Source: Bradyrhizobium sp. CB1015 (lineage in GTDB: Bacteria; Pseudomonadota; Alphaproteobacteria; Rhizobiales; Xanthobacteraceae). From it: a stretch of 64,000 nucleotides of DNA. Within the stretch, counting starts at the first letter, position 1, and the number at the start of each line of letters is the position of its first letter. Under the pieces are notes generated by a model. The model was not told the DNA's origin. It did no database searches and worked only from the letters and a program-made list of their open reading frames with translations. The stretch spans positions 3,162,001 through 3,226,000 of the forward strand of contig NZ_CP104174.1 of NCBI RefSeq assembly GCF_025200925.1, given 5' to 3'. This document shows positions 1 through 8,062 of the stretch, in pieces. Position numbers and translations under genes: made by a program.

Positions 1-1353
1 GAAGGGCGTTCGGAGATCGACCAGAGCCTGATCACCGGGGAGACGCTCTATGTCACGGCCGAGCAGGGCACGCCGGTCTATGCCGGATCGATGAACATCT
101 CCGGCAGCTTGCGGGTGCGGGTCTCGGCGGCCTCCGAGGCGACGCTGCTCGCCGAGATCACGCGGCTGCTCGACAATGCGCTCCAGGCCCGCTCGCGCTA
201 CATGCGGCTCGCCGATCGGGCCTCGCGGCTCTATGCGCCGGTGGTGCACGCGACCGCGCTTCTGACCATCCTCGGCTGGGTCGTCGCCGGTGCGAGCTGG
301 CACGACGCGATCGTGACCGGCGTTGCCGTGCTGATCATCACCTGTCCCTGCGCGCTCGGTCTCGCCATCCCGACGGTGCAGACGGTGGCCTCGGGCGCGA
401 TGTTCAGGGCGGGTGTGCTGCTCAATGCGGGTGATGCGATCGAGCGGCTGGCCGAAGCCGATCATGTCATCTTCGACAAGACCGGCACGCTGACGCTTCC
501 CGAACTCCAGGTGATGAATGCTGCCGACATCCCCGCCGATGTTTTCGAGCTCGCCGGCCGGCTCGCGCTGTCGAGCCATCATCCGGTGGCCGCCGCCGTC
601 GCTCAAGCCGCCGGTGCGAAGTCTCCGATCCTGAGTGCGGTGGAGGAGGCCGGGCAGGGGGTCCGTGCGGCCGTCGACGGCGTCGAACTTCGCCTCGGCC
701 GTCCCTCCTTCTGCGGTGCCGAGGCGCTGGTCGGCGTCGCCGCGCTCGATCCCGAGGCCTCCATCGTGGCTTTCAGCAAAGGCAGCGAAAGGTTCATCCT
801 CTCGGTTCGCCAGGGCCTGCGACCCGATGCCAAGGCAGTGATCGCGGCGCTGAAGGCGCGCAACATCGGCGTCGAAATTCTCTCCGGCGATCGCGAGCAG
901 GCCGTGAAGGCGGCGGCGCATGCACTCGGCATTCCCGAATGGCGCGCCGGCGTCACGCCGGCCGACAAGATCGCGCGGATCGAAGAATTGAAGCGGCGCG
1001 GCGCGAAAGTGCTGATGGTCGGCGACGGCATGAACGATGCGCCCTCGCTCGCGGCGGCCCATGTCTCGATGTCGCCGATCTCGGCCGCGCATCTCAGCCA
1101 GGCCACTGCCGATCTCGTCTTCCTCGGTCGGCCGCTGGCGCCGGTGGTTGCCGCCATCGATGCCTCGCGCAAGGCGCTGCATCTGATGCGGCAGAATCTC
1201 TGGCTTGCGATCGGCTACAATGTGCTCGCGGTGCCGGTTGCGATCAGCGGCGTCGTGACGCCCCTGATCGCGGCTGCCGCGATGAGCGGATCGTCGATCC
1301 TGGTGATGCTGAACTCGCTGCGCGCCCGCAGCGCCTCGCGGGAGATCGTGTGA
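1..1353 (+). CDS. fixI: FixI/CcoI copper-transporting P-type ATPase, 5' end outside the window
   Basis: C-terminal part of a P1B-type heavy-metal ATPase; the frame is open from base 1, so the gene begins upstream of the window. The first residues, EGRSEIDQSLITGET, are the actuator-domain TGE loop. The metal-binding CPC of the transmembrane channel is at bases 343-351, the phosphorylated DKTGT at 475-489, an HP motif in the nucleotide-binding domain near 580 and the hinge GDGMND at 1021-1038. The following gene is fixS with overlapping stop and start, which identifies it as FixI/CcoI. This protein supplies copper for assembly of cbb3-type cytochrome oxidase in the inner membrane. The upstream fixG and fixH are presumably just outside. 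The N-terminal metal-binding domain cannot be assessed. Confidence 0.93.
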   Translation, partial: EGRSEIDQSLITGETLYVTAEQGTPVYAGSMNISGSLRVRVSAASEATLLAEITRLLDNALQARSRYMRLADRASRLYAPVVHATALLTILGWVVAGASWHDAIVTGVAVLIITCPCALGLAIPTVQTVASGAMFRAGVLLNAGDAIERLAEADHVIFDKTGTLTLPELQVMNAADIPADVFELAGRLALSSHHPVAAAVAQAAGAKSPILSAVEEAGQGVRAAVDGVELRLGRPSFCGAEALVGVAALDPEASIVAFSKGSERFILSVRQGLRPDAKAVIAALKARNIGVEILSGDREQAVKAAAHALGIPEWRAGVTPADKIARIEELKRRGAKVLMVGDGMNDAPSLAAAHVSMSPISAAHLSQATADLVFLGRPLAPVVAAIDASRKALHLMRQNLWLAIGYNVLAVPVAISGVVTPLIAAAAMSGSSILVMLNSLRARSASREIV

Positions 1354-1520
1354 TGGAGATCCTGGTCATCCTGGTCCCGCTCGCCTTGATGCTCGGAGGT
1401 GCCGGTCTCGTCGCCTTCCTCTGGTCGCTCAGGAGCGGCCAGTACGACGATCTCGACGGCGCCGCCTGGCGCGCGATCGCGGACGACGAGCCGCCGCAGG
1501 AAGCGCCGGCGAAACGTTAG
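1353..1520 (+). CDS. fixS: FixS/CcoS cbb3 oxidase maturation protein
   Basis: A 55-residue protein with one N-terminal membrane helix (about residues 3-25, LVILVPLALMLGGAGLVAF), then WSLRSGQYDDLDG, the conserved signature of CcoS/FixS, and a short acidic tail. It is needed with FixI to put copper and haem into the cbb3 high-affinity terminal oxidase. The ATG shares one base with the fixI stop (TGATGG), so the two are translationally coupled. Its stop overlaps by four bases the stop of the convergent MFS gene. Confidence 0.93.
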   Translation: MEILVILVPLALMLGGAGLVAFLWSLRSGQYDDLDGAAWRAIADDEPPQEAPAKR

Positions 1521-2719
1521 CGTTTCAGGGCGAAAGTGAGCAAGGCCGCCAGCGCGAGGGCGGCCCCGACACCCCAGATGCAGGCCTGCCAGCCGAAGCT
1601 GTCGAACAGGCGGCCGAGCACGGCCGTACCGACCAGCCCGCCGCAGAAATAGCACGCGAGATAGGTCCCGCTGGCGATGCCGCGATTGTCGGCTGCGGCC
1701 TGCCCGACGAAACCCGTCGCGGCGGCCTGTGCGAAGAACGTGCCGACGCCGACCAGGACCATGCCGGCGAGCACCTCGCCGAGATGCGGCGCCAGCATCA
1801 AGGGCAGGCCGAGCCCGGCAACAGTGAGCGCGCCCCAGATCGTGGGCCGCGTTCCCAGCCGTGCCGCCACCTTGCCGGCGAGAAGCGTCGTGACGACAGA
1901 GGGCAGGAAGACGAAATAGACGAGGCCGAGATCCATCATGCCGAGTGACAGCGGCGGCCGCACCAGCACGAAATTGACGTAGGTGAAGGTGCCGATGAAG
2001 GCGAACAGGATGCAGAAGCCGATGCCGAAAGCGGCGCGCAGCTGCGGATTGCGCCAATGTGCGATGGTGGCGGCAAGCGGCGAAGTCGCCGGCATCGTCG
2101 CATGCATCGGCCGCACGCGGTTGACGGTGAAGTAGACCAGCGCCGCGCCGGCAAGATTGAGCGCCGCGAACAGATAGAAATTCCAGGCGAGGCCGAGGCC
2201 ATCGGCGACCGCCGCCGAGATCAGCCGGCCGACGAAGTTGCTGGCGACATTGCCGGTGATGTAGGCGGCAAAGGCGCCGCCGGCGTCCATCGCGCTGCAT
2301 TGCTCGCCGAGATAGGCGAGGGTGAGCGCGAAGGCGGATGCCATGCACAGGCCCTGCGCGACCCGCAGGGCGGTGAAGACGGCAAGATTGGGTGCGACAG
2401 CAAGCAGGCTGGTGGGGACCGCAAGCAGAGCGAGGCTCAGCAGGATGCCGGTTCGCCGGTCGATACGCGGACTGAAGAAGCCGACCACGAGGCTGGCTGC
2501 GGCCATGCCAAAGGTGCTGGCGTTGACGGCAAAGCCCATTGCCGCGGGTGTAACGCCGTAGTGCCGCGTCAGCGAGGGCAGGATCGCCTGAGTCGCGAAG
2601 AGATCGACGACCGTCAGGAATGCGGTGAGGCCGATCACGAGCGAGCGCAGCGCGAGGCCGGGGGAATGCGCATCCATCGTCATGGCGGTCGGTTTGATAT
2701 GTGCTGACAGATCAGTCAT
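1517..2719 (-). CDS. MFS transporter, drug/metabolite exporter type
   Basis: A 400-residue, strongly hydrophobic protein with about 12 predicted membrane helices, the expected length for a single major facilitator protein. It shows the early VDLFATQAILPSL helix and a FFSPRIDRRTG loop equivalent to MFS motif A, as in DHA-type and YnfM-like exporters. Substrate cannot be deduced. The ATG at 2719 follows an AGGAG about 11 bases upstream. It converges on fixS with overlapping stop codons, so it is not part of the fix operon. No regulator lies beside it. Confidence 0.85.
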   Translation of the reverse strand: MTDLSAHIKPTAMTMDAHSPGLALRSLVIGLTAFLTVVDLFATQAILPSLTRHYGVTPAAMGFAVNASTFGMAAASLVVGFFSPRIDRRTGILLSLALLAVPTSLLAVAPNLAVFTALRVAQGLCMASAFALTLAYLGEQCSAMDAGGAFAAYITGNVASNFVGRLISAAVADGLGLAWNFYLFAALNLAGAALVYFTVNRVRPMHATMPATSPLAATIAHWRNPQLRAAFGIGFCILFAFIGTFTYVNFVLVRPPLSLGMMDLGLVYFVFLPSVVTTLLAGKVAARLGTRPTIWGALTVAGLGLPLMLAPHLGEVLAGMVLVGVGTFFAQAAATGFVGQAAADNRGIASGTYLACYFCGGLVGTAVLGRLFDSFGWQACIWGVGAALALAALLTFALKR

Positions 2720-2810
2720 GGCGCGGCATCTCCTCGACTTGTCATTGCGGATGCGGCGGCTCCGCGATAAGGCTATCGCATATGGCGCTTTGTCGACGCC
2801 GAGCGCGCGC

Positions 2811-2945
2811 CTCGTCCTTCGAGACGACCGCTTCGCGGTCTCCTCAGGATGAGGCTAAGCGACATTGTGCTCGCTGAGGCTGCCGCCGCGCGCCCGGTCC
2901 TCATCCTGAGGAGCCCGCCTGAAGCGGGCGTCTCGAAGGATGGCC
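2811..2945. repeat. Paired inverted intergenic repeats, CCTTCGAGACG family
   Basis: Two inverted copies of one element. The left copy (about 2813-2854) contains TCCTTCGAGACG, a small CCGCTTCGCGG hairpin and CTCAGGATGAGG. The right copy (about 2898-2943) reads CCTCATCCTGAGG, a CCCGCCTGAAGCGGG hairpin and GTCTCGAAGGATGG. Each can fold alone, and the pair can fold together. It lies between the MFS start and the cupin gene stop. Elements of this type are, from memory, abundant in Bradyrhizobium and Rhodopseudomonas. No coding function is visible. Confidence 0.8.
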
Positions 2946-2953
2946 GCGACGCA

Positions 2954-3433
2954 TTACATATGTTTGTCGTTGGGATCCTTGCGGACATCGCCGACATAGA
3001 GAATGACCGTCTCCTTGCCGAGGTTCTTCCACCAATGCGAGGTGCCGTAGACTTCGGGGCGGATGTCGCCGGCCTTGTGCACGATCGGGTCGACGCAGTT
3101 GGAGGCGTATTCGACGATCTCGCCCTGCTGCACGAAGATCAGCGCGGGACGGTCGTCATGGCTGTGCCAGGGCACGATGCCGCCGGGCGCGATGGTCAGC
3201 TTGCGGAAGCGCAGCTCGCGGCCCTCGATATGGGCGGGCTGCTTGCCGAGGTCGATCGTGCCGAGCGTCACGTCGGTGACGCCGACGGGCTTGTAGTCGA
3301 CCATCTGCTGCGCGTTCGGCCTGGTCTTGCCGGCCGGACATTCGCCGGCGAAGACCGGCGTCGCAAATGTCAGCGCGCCGAGAACGACAGCGCTCGTCCA
3401 AACCACGCGCGACATTGTGAGATGGCTAGACAT
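2954..3433 (-). CDS. Secreted cupin-domain protein
   Basis: A 159-residue protein beginning with a signal peptide (hydrophobic stretch about residues 12-28, cleavage likely at VFA-GE). The body carries a single cupin barrel: the metal-site motif PWHSHDDRPALIFVQQGEI around residues 88-106 holds the paired histidines and the glutamate-like position, followed by HKAGDI. The protein is therefore likely a small periplasmic metal-binding cupin; its substrate is unknown. The start at 3433 was chosen because AGGAGA lies six bases upstream and the signal peptide starts there. It is divergent from the peroxiredoxin-like gene, with tandem ATAG-N7-CTAT sites between them. Confidence 0.85.
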   Translation of the reverse strand: MSSHLTMSRVVWTSAVVLGALTFATPVFAGECPAGKTRPNAQQMVDYKPVGVTDVTLGTIDLGKQPAHIEGRELRFRKLTIAPGGIVPWHSHDDRPALIFVQQGEIVEYASNCVDPIVHKAGDIRPEVYGTSHWWKNLGKETVILYVGDVRKDPNDKHM

Positions 3434-3537
3434 GGAAAGTCTCCTCTGTTGGCCGGCAACCCCTGATGGTCGCGGGCGATGGCAGGAGCTTGGTCGAGAC
3501 CATCTCCATCTCGAAATGCCGGTTTGCTTTCGATGCG

Positions 3538-3571
3538 ATAGCCCCGCGCTATGCCGATAGGCGGCAGCTAT
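3538..3571. promoter_or_regulatory. Tandem ATAG-N7-CTAT dyads, candidate LysR/OxyR-type operator
   Basis: Two copies of ATAG-N7-CTAT, at 3538-3552 and 3557-3571, separated by four bases, sit between the divergent cupin and peroxiredoxin-like genes. ATAG-N7-CTAT is the half-site form known for OxyR and some other LysR-type regulators. A further dyad CCGAT-N5-ATCGG follows at 3576-3590. The spacing between copies (19 bp centre to centre) is shorter than the OxyR consensus, so the regulator is uncertain. Confidence 0.5.
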
Positions 3572-3697
3572 CGAACCGATTGGGCATCGGCATTTCCGCT
3601 TTCGCAGCATTTCCGATGTCCTGGCATTGCGGTCGCCCCTTGCGGGCTGGCGAACCGGGAAACTAATATTTGCCCGCAAGGAAGCCGGAGCAGGAAG

Positions 3698-4414
3698 ATG
3701 ATGTCTCTCTCGCCAGCCGACACCGAACAGCTCAGGCTCGCGTTCCAGCGCTGCCGCGACATGGACGGCACGCTGAACGAACAGCTCCGCGCCTATGCTG
3801 ATGCCAGCCGCAAGGTCTTTCCGGCCTATGGCGAGGCGGTCGATCGCCTGGTCGCGCGATTGAACGGCAACGGCGGTGGCGAGACGGCGCCGCGGCCGGG
3901 CGATCCGATGCCGCCGTTCATGCTGCCCGACGAGGAGGGACGTCTCGTGTCGCTGCCCGCGCTGCTGGAGCGCGGCCCCCTCGCGGTGATGTTCTTCCGC
4001 GGCCATTGGTGTCCCTATTGCCGGCTCAATGTCCGCGCCGTGGTCCAGGCGCTGGACCGCATCAAGGCGATGGGGGCGCAGGTCGTCGCGATCATGCCGG
4101 AGACGCAGGAATATACCGGGCAGCTCAAGGCCGAATCCGGCGCGCCGTTTCCGATCCTGACGGATCTCGACAACGGCTATGCGCTGTCGCTCAACCTCGC
4201 GATCTGGCTCGGCGCCGAGATCCAGCAATTGCTGTCCTATCAGGACATGGCGAAATTCCACGGCAATGACGGCTGGATGCTGCCGATCCCCGCCGTGTTC
4301 GTGGTCGGACGCGACGGCATCGTGAAGGCCCGTTTCGTCGATCCGGATTTCCGCAAGCGCATGGAGATCGACGATCTGATCGAAGCGCTGGAGCGCGCGA
4401 GCCGGGAGAATTGA
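3698..4414 (+). CDS. AhpC/TSA-type redoxin (peroxiredoxin-like) protein
   Basis: A 238-residue cytoplasmic protein. Residues from about 60 carry a redoxin domain: RPGDPMPPFMLPDEEGRLVSL, then FFRGHWCPYCRLNVRAV with a thioredoxin-like CPYC pair, and AIMPETQEYTGQL. These are typical of the alkyl hydroperoxide reductase/thiol antioxidant family, so it probably reduces peroxides or disulfides. The N-terminal 60 residues are helical and unassigned. Two ATGs are adjacent (3698 and 3701); GGAG and AGGA just upstream suit either. The divergent cupin gene and the dyads between them suggest shared control. Function beyond fold is inference. Confidence 0.82.
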   Translation: MMSLSPADTEQLRLAFQRCRDMDGTLNEQLRAYADASRKVFPAYGEAVDRLVARLNGNGGGETAPRPGDPMPPFMLPDEEGRLVSLPALLERGPLAVMFFRGHWCPYCRLNVRAVVQALDRIKAMGAQVVAIMPETQEYTGQLKAESGAPFPILTDLDNGYALSLNLAIWLGAEIQQLLSYQDMAKFHGNDGWMLPIPAVFVVGRDGIVKARFVDPDFRKRMEIDDLIEALERASREN

Positions 4415-4417
4415 GCT

Positions 4418-4580
4418 TCTTCCCCTTCTCCCCTTGTGGGAGAAGGTGGCGCGAAGCGCCGGATGAGGGGTTCTCTCCACGCACTCGGTGCAAGAGCGGC
4501 ACGAACCGAGAGATACCCCTCAGCCGTCTCGCCGCTACGCGGCGAGCCACCCTCTCCCACAGGGGGCGAGGGGAAGGGCG
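4418..4580. repeat. Intergenic inverted repeat, CTTCTCCCC/GGGGAGAAG family
   Basis: The segment opens with CCTTCTCCCCTTGTGGGAGAAGG, a hairpin, followed by GGCGCGAAGCGCCGGATGAGGGG. It closes with CTCTCCCACAGGGGGCGAGGGG. Related elements occur at 40397-40428, 56028-56095 and 60861-61015. It separates the redoxin gene from the convergent LysR gene and could act as a bidirectional transcription barrier. Confidence 0.7.
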
Positions 4581-4596
4581 ATCGACACTGCAAAGA

Positions 4597-5484
4597 CTAC
4601 CCCGCGATCTCGCGCCAGTCGGCGCCACGCAGCATGCGCATCACGGCATTGCCCACCGCGGTGCGTTGCCGGCCGGCGACCCCATAGAGGTTGACGGTGC
4701 GGCGGGCGTCCAGCCCCGTGACTGCGGCGCGGGTCAGCCGCTCCGGCACGGGCGAGGTGTGCGGCACCATGGCGATGCCCAGGTCGGCCTCGACCAGCTC
4801 GATCAAGTCGCGCTCGTTCGAGACCTCATGACCCTGTTCGATGTCGATGCCGTGCTCGCGCAGGCTCGCAGAGATGCGGCGCGCGTGCTCGCAGAAGGTT
4901 CGGCTCAGCAGCAGCTCCGATCGCAAGTCATCTAGCTCGATCGAGCTGCGGCCGGCCAGGCGGTGTCCGTCGCTGACGACGAGCTCGAAGCTCTCGGTGA
5001 ACAGCGGCCAGACATCCAGCCGGTCCCAGGCCTGGTCGATCTCGGCTGCGATGCCGAGCTCGGCTTCGCCCTTCTTCAGGAAGTCGCCGACCTCCCGGCC
5101 CGAGCCGCGCAGGAAGCGGAATTCAAGCCGGTTGAACTGCCGCTTGATCTCGTTGAGATGCGGAATCAGCAAAGCGAGGTCGATCGAATGCGTCAGCGCA
5201 ATGCGCAGCGCGCCGATTTCTCCGCTCTTGAACGAGGAGGCGAGCGAGCGGGCACCGATGGCCGCGTCATAGCACTGTTTCAGAAGCGGATGCATGCGCT
5301 GGCCGAGCTCTGTCAGTTGCGCGGCGGGGCGTTCGCGGCGGAACAGGTCGCCGCCAAGCTCGGCCTCGAGCTGCTTGATCGCGCGCGTCAGCGACGGCTG
5401 CGTGACGTTGCACTCCTCGGCCGCGCGCGTGAAGTTCAAGAGCTGCGCCACCGCGAGGAAATAGCGGACCTGGTGCATTTCCAT
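4597..5484 (-). CDS. LysR family transcriptional regulator
   Basis: A 295-residue LysR-type regulator, the usual family length. The N-terminal winged helix-turn-helix reads FTRAAEECNVTQPSLTRAIK (about residues 18-37), followed by QLEAELGGDLFRRER. The effector-binding domain occupies about residues 90-290. The ATG at 5484 has GGGAG eight bases upstream. It is divergent from the patatin gene, with a 15-bp dyad in the 189-bp gap, so control of that gene plus autoregulation is the usual expectation. Effector unknown. Confidence 0.9.
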   Translation of the reverse strand: MEMHQVRYFLAVAQLLNFTRAAEECNVTQPSLTRAIKQLEAELGGDLFRRERPAAQLTELGQRMHPLLKQCYDAAIGARSLASSFKSGEIGALRIALTHSIDLALLIPHLNEIKRQFNRLEFRFLRGSGREVGDFLKKGEAELGIAAEIDQAWDRLDVWPLFTESFELVVSDGHRLAGRSSIELDDLRSELLLSRTFCEHARRISASLREHGIDIEQGHEVSNERDLIELVEADLGIAMVPHTSPVPERLTRAAVTGLDARRTVNLYGVAGRQRTAVGNAVMRMLRGADWREIAG

Positions 5485-5551
5485 GGATCGGCTCCCAGCT
5501 AAAATCGACCGAAATCTAGCCGATCAGGGCGGGAAATGACATCCCGTGCCG

Positions 5552-5566
5552 ATAGCGCATGCGTAT
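5552..5566. promoter_or_regulatory. ATAG-N7-GTAT near-dyad between LysR and patatin genes
   Basis: ATAGCGCATGCGTAT is a nearly perfect 15-bp dyad (one mismatched pair) with the T-N11-A geometry of LysR-type operators. It lies 68 bases before the LysR start and about 108 before the patatin start. Binding by the adjacent LysR protein is inference. Confidence 0.4.
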
Positions 5567-5673
5567 GGTAATGGAAGCCAGCCGGCATTTCCAAAAGCCC
5601 ATACGCGGGGCGAGAAGGCAGGACGTCACATTCGCCTGACGAATGGCAAGGGTTGGCTCAGCTGGAGCGAGAC

Positions 5674-6819
5674 ATGAGCACGCAGGACAATTCGCAGGAC
5701 AAGAAGTTCGACCTGCCGGGGCAGGTCGTGCTCGTGCTTCAGGGCGGCGGCGCGCTCGGCTCGTACCAGGCCGGGGTCTACCAGGCCTTGCACGAAGCCG
5801 GCATCGAGCCGGACTGGATCATCGGCACCTCGATCGGTGCGATCAATGCGAGCCTCATCGCCGGCAACGCGCCCGAGCACCGGCTGGCGCGCTTGCGGGA
5901 GTTCTGGAAGCGGATGGAGCAGCAGCCGGTCTGGGACTGGCGCACCGCGTTTCCCGGCTTCAACGAGAAGCTGGCCTATTGGTCGACCGTGACCCACGGC
6001 ATTGCCGGTTTCTTCCGGCCCAATCCGCTGGCCCATGCCGGCGATTCCTATCCGCTGGGCGCCGATCACGCCGGCTATTATTCGACCGCGCCGCTGGAGA
6101 AGACGCTGAGCGAGCTCGTCGATTTCGATCTGGCCAATCGCTGCGCACCGCGCCTGACGGTCGGTGCGGCTCATGTCGGCACCAGCGAAATGCGCTATTT
6201 CGACAGCCGCGACGGCGAGCTGACGGTGAAGCATGTGATGGCGTCGGGCGCACTGCCGCCGGCTTTCCCCGCCGTGCGCATCGACGGCGAGCTCTATTGG
6301 GACGGCGGCATCCTGTCGAACACGCCGACCGAAGCGGTGTTCGACGACAATCCACGCAGGAACTCGCTGATCTTCTCCGTGCATCTGTGGAATCCGGTCG
6401 GGCCGGAGCCGACCACGATGGCGGAGGTGCTGAACCGGCACAAGGACGTGCAATATTCCAGCCGCATCGCCAGCCAGATCGCGCGCCAGCAGCAGGCCCA
6501 TCGCCTGCGCCACGTCATCAACCAGCTCGCGGCGCGGCTTTCCGACAGCGAGCGCAACGATCCCGCGGTGACGGAGCTGATGAGCTACGGCTGCTCGACC
6601 CGCATGCATGTGGTGCGGCTGCTGGCGCCGCAGCTCGAACGCGAAACCCATACCAAGGATATCGACTTCAGTCCGTCCGGGATCACGCGGCGCTGGCACG
6701 CCGGCTATGCGCACACGAAGTCGGTGCTGGCGCGCAAGCCCTGGATCGGCGAATTCGACCCGCTCGCCGGCGTTGTGCTGCACGAGCATATGGACGAGAT
6801 GCCGATGGCGGCGGAGTGA
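5674..6819 (+). CDS. Patatin-like phospholipase family protein
   Basis: A 381-residue serine lipase/acyl hydrolase of the patatin family. The oxyanion-hole motif LVLQGGGALGSYQAGVYQAL is at about residues 21-40. The nucleophile elbow GTSIG is at 51-55, with Ser53. The catalytic Asp is in DGG at 210-212. It has no signal peptide. The ATG at 5674 has GGAG six bases upstream; a TTG at 5653 is possible but less well placed. A conserved C-terminal region follows the patatin domain, as in the alphaproteobacterial group with DUF3734. It is divergent from a LysR regulator. Confidence 0.9.
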   Translation: MSTQDNSQDKKFDLPGQVVLVLQGGGALGSYQAGVYQALHEAGIEPDWIIGTSIGAINASLIAGNAPEHRLARLREFWKRMEQQPVWDWRTAFPGFNEKLAYWSTVTHGIAGFFRPNPLAHAGDSYPLGADHAGYYSTAPLEKTLSELVDFDLANRCAPRLTVGAAHVGTSEMRYFDSRDGELTVKHVMASGALPPAFPAVRIDGELYWDGGILSNTPTEAVFDDNPRRNSLIFSVHLWNPVGPEPTTMAEVLNRHKDVQYSSRIASQIARQQQAHRLRHVINQLAARLSDSERNDPAVTELMSYGCSTRMHVVRLLAPQLERETHTKDIDFSPSGITRRWHAGYAHTKSVLARKPWIGEFDPLAGVVLHEHMDEMPMAAE

Positions 6820-6877
6820 GGGCTCTGTCCGTCATAGCTTCGCACGACGATGATTTTGCAGGCGCGCGGTCCGGAGT

Positions 6878-7855
6878 ATGGTCGCCGTATCTTCGTCGCG
6901 AGGCTTGCAATTGGTCGCTGAGAAAGATCTGGAGGAGTCGCTCGATACGCTGCGTGCCAACGCGGCGGGACCGGTCGCGGGCGTATTCGGTCCGGCCTCA
7001 CTGACCTGGCAGATCGACCGGGAGGCCGTGATCTTTCTCGGCGCCGGCCGTGCGCTGCTGCTGCAACTGGCCCATCCATGGGTGGCGGCGGCGATCGCCG
7101 AGCATTCGCGCACCCTTGCCGATCCGATCGGCCGCTTCCATCGCACCTTCGACATCGTCTTCACGATGGTGTTCGGCTCGCTGGACCGGGCGCTGCTGTC
7201 GTCCCGGCAGCTGCATCGGCGTCACAGCATGATCGTCGGCGAGATGCCCGAGACCGTGGGGCCGTTCGCGGCCGGCTCGCGCTACTGCGCCAACGACATC
7301 CCCGCGCTGCGCTGGGTCCACGCCACGCTGGTCGAGACCGCGCTCATGGCACATGATCTGGTGCTGCCGCCACTCTCGGCGGAGGAGCGCGATCGCTATT
7401 GGAGCGAGGCCAGGCTGTACGGCGCCTTGTTCGGATTGACGGGGGATGATTTGCCGGCGGACTGGTCCGGCTTCGTCGCCTACACCAAGGCAATGGCGCA
7501 GTCGGAGACGCTGACCGTCGGCCCTGCGGCGCGCGAGATCGCCGCGCAGATATTCAGCGGCGCACGGCCGTGGCTGCGGCCGCCGCGCTGGTATCGCGCG
7601 CTCACCGCGAGCATGCTGCCGGAACGCTTGCGCGCAGGCTTCGGCTTCGAGCTCGACGCGCGGGAGATCCGATCGGCCGACAATGCGCTGACATGGATAC
7701 GGCGCGTCTATCCGAAATTGCCCGGCAGGCTGCGCTATGTCGGCCCCTACCAGGAAGCCCAGGCGCGCCTGCGCGGCGAGATGCATCTTGATTGGATGAC
7801 GCGCTGCCTCAACCGCGCCTGGATCGGACGGCCGCGGATGGATGTGCGACGCTGA
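6878..7855 (+). CDS. DUF2236/MpaB-type oxygenase-like protein
   Basis: A 325-residue protein of the oxygenase MpaB family (DUF2236, distantly related to latex-clearing protein). Family features are REAVIFLGAGRALLLQLAHPWVAAAIAEHS early in the protein, then FHRTFDIVFTMVFGS and HRRHSMIVGEMPET, with RYCANDIPALRWVHATLVE in the middle. The His and Arg residues in these segments fit the haem-b environment proposed for the family. Substrate unknown. The ATG at 6878 has GGAG only one base away; a downstream TTG near 6910 could be the true start. It lies 58 bases after the patatin gene on the same strand. Confidence 0.78.
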   Translation: MVAVSSSRGLQLVAEKDLEESLDTLRANAAGPVAGVFGPASLTWQIDREAVIFLGAGRALLLQLAHPWVAAAIAEHSRTLADPIGRFHRTFDIVFTMVFGSLDRALLSSRQLHRRHSMIVGEMPETVGPFAAGSRYCANDIPALRWVHATLVETALMAHDLVLPPLSAEERDRYWSEARLYGALFGLTGDDLPADWSGFVAYTKAMAQSETLTVGPAAREIAAQIFSGARPWLRPPRWYRALTASMLPERLRAGFGFELDAREIRSADNALTWIRRVYPKLPGRLRYVGPYQEAQARLRGEMHLDWMTRCLNRAWIGRPRMDVRR

Positions 7856-7868
7856 GCGCTCCCGGCGG

Positions 7869-8005
7869 GTCCCGGACAAGCTGCAACGCGTGGAGCGTTG
7901 CAGCGCAGAGCCGGGACCCAGAGGCCACGAGCTCCGTCGAGACATGTGCCCCGGCTCAGCAGCGCACCGTCGAAGAGACGCTGCGCTGCGTCCGGGGCAC
8001 GAGAG
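7869..8005. repeat. Paired GTCCCGGAC / GTGCCCCGG palindromic repeats
   Basis: Two hairpin elements in tandem. The first (about 7869-7919) has arms GTCCCGG and CCGGGACC around GCAACGCG...CGTTGC. The second (about 7945-8003) has arms GTGCCCCGG and CCGGGGCAC around CAGCAGCGCA...TGCGCTGCG. The same two elements recur at 44988-45127 and 52230-52368, and one alone at 63914-63968. Confidence 0.85.
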
Positions 8006-8062
8006 CGGAGTGGGGCGCGCGACTTTCTCCGCCATGACGGAGTGTGCGGAAGCGCCTCGGGC

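Noticed and set aside
1215..2348. Long minus-strand frame over fixI/fixS and the MFS gene
   Set aside because: Arg/Ala/Gly-rich composition typical of a shadow frame in GC-rich DNA; the fix and MFS genes explain the region.
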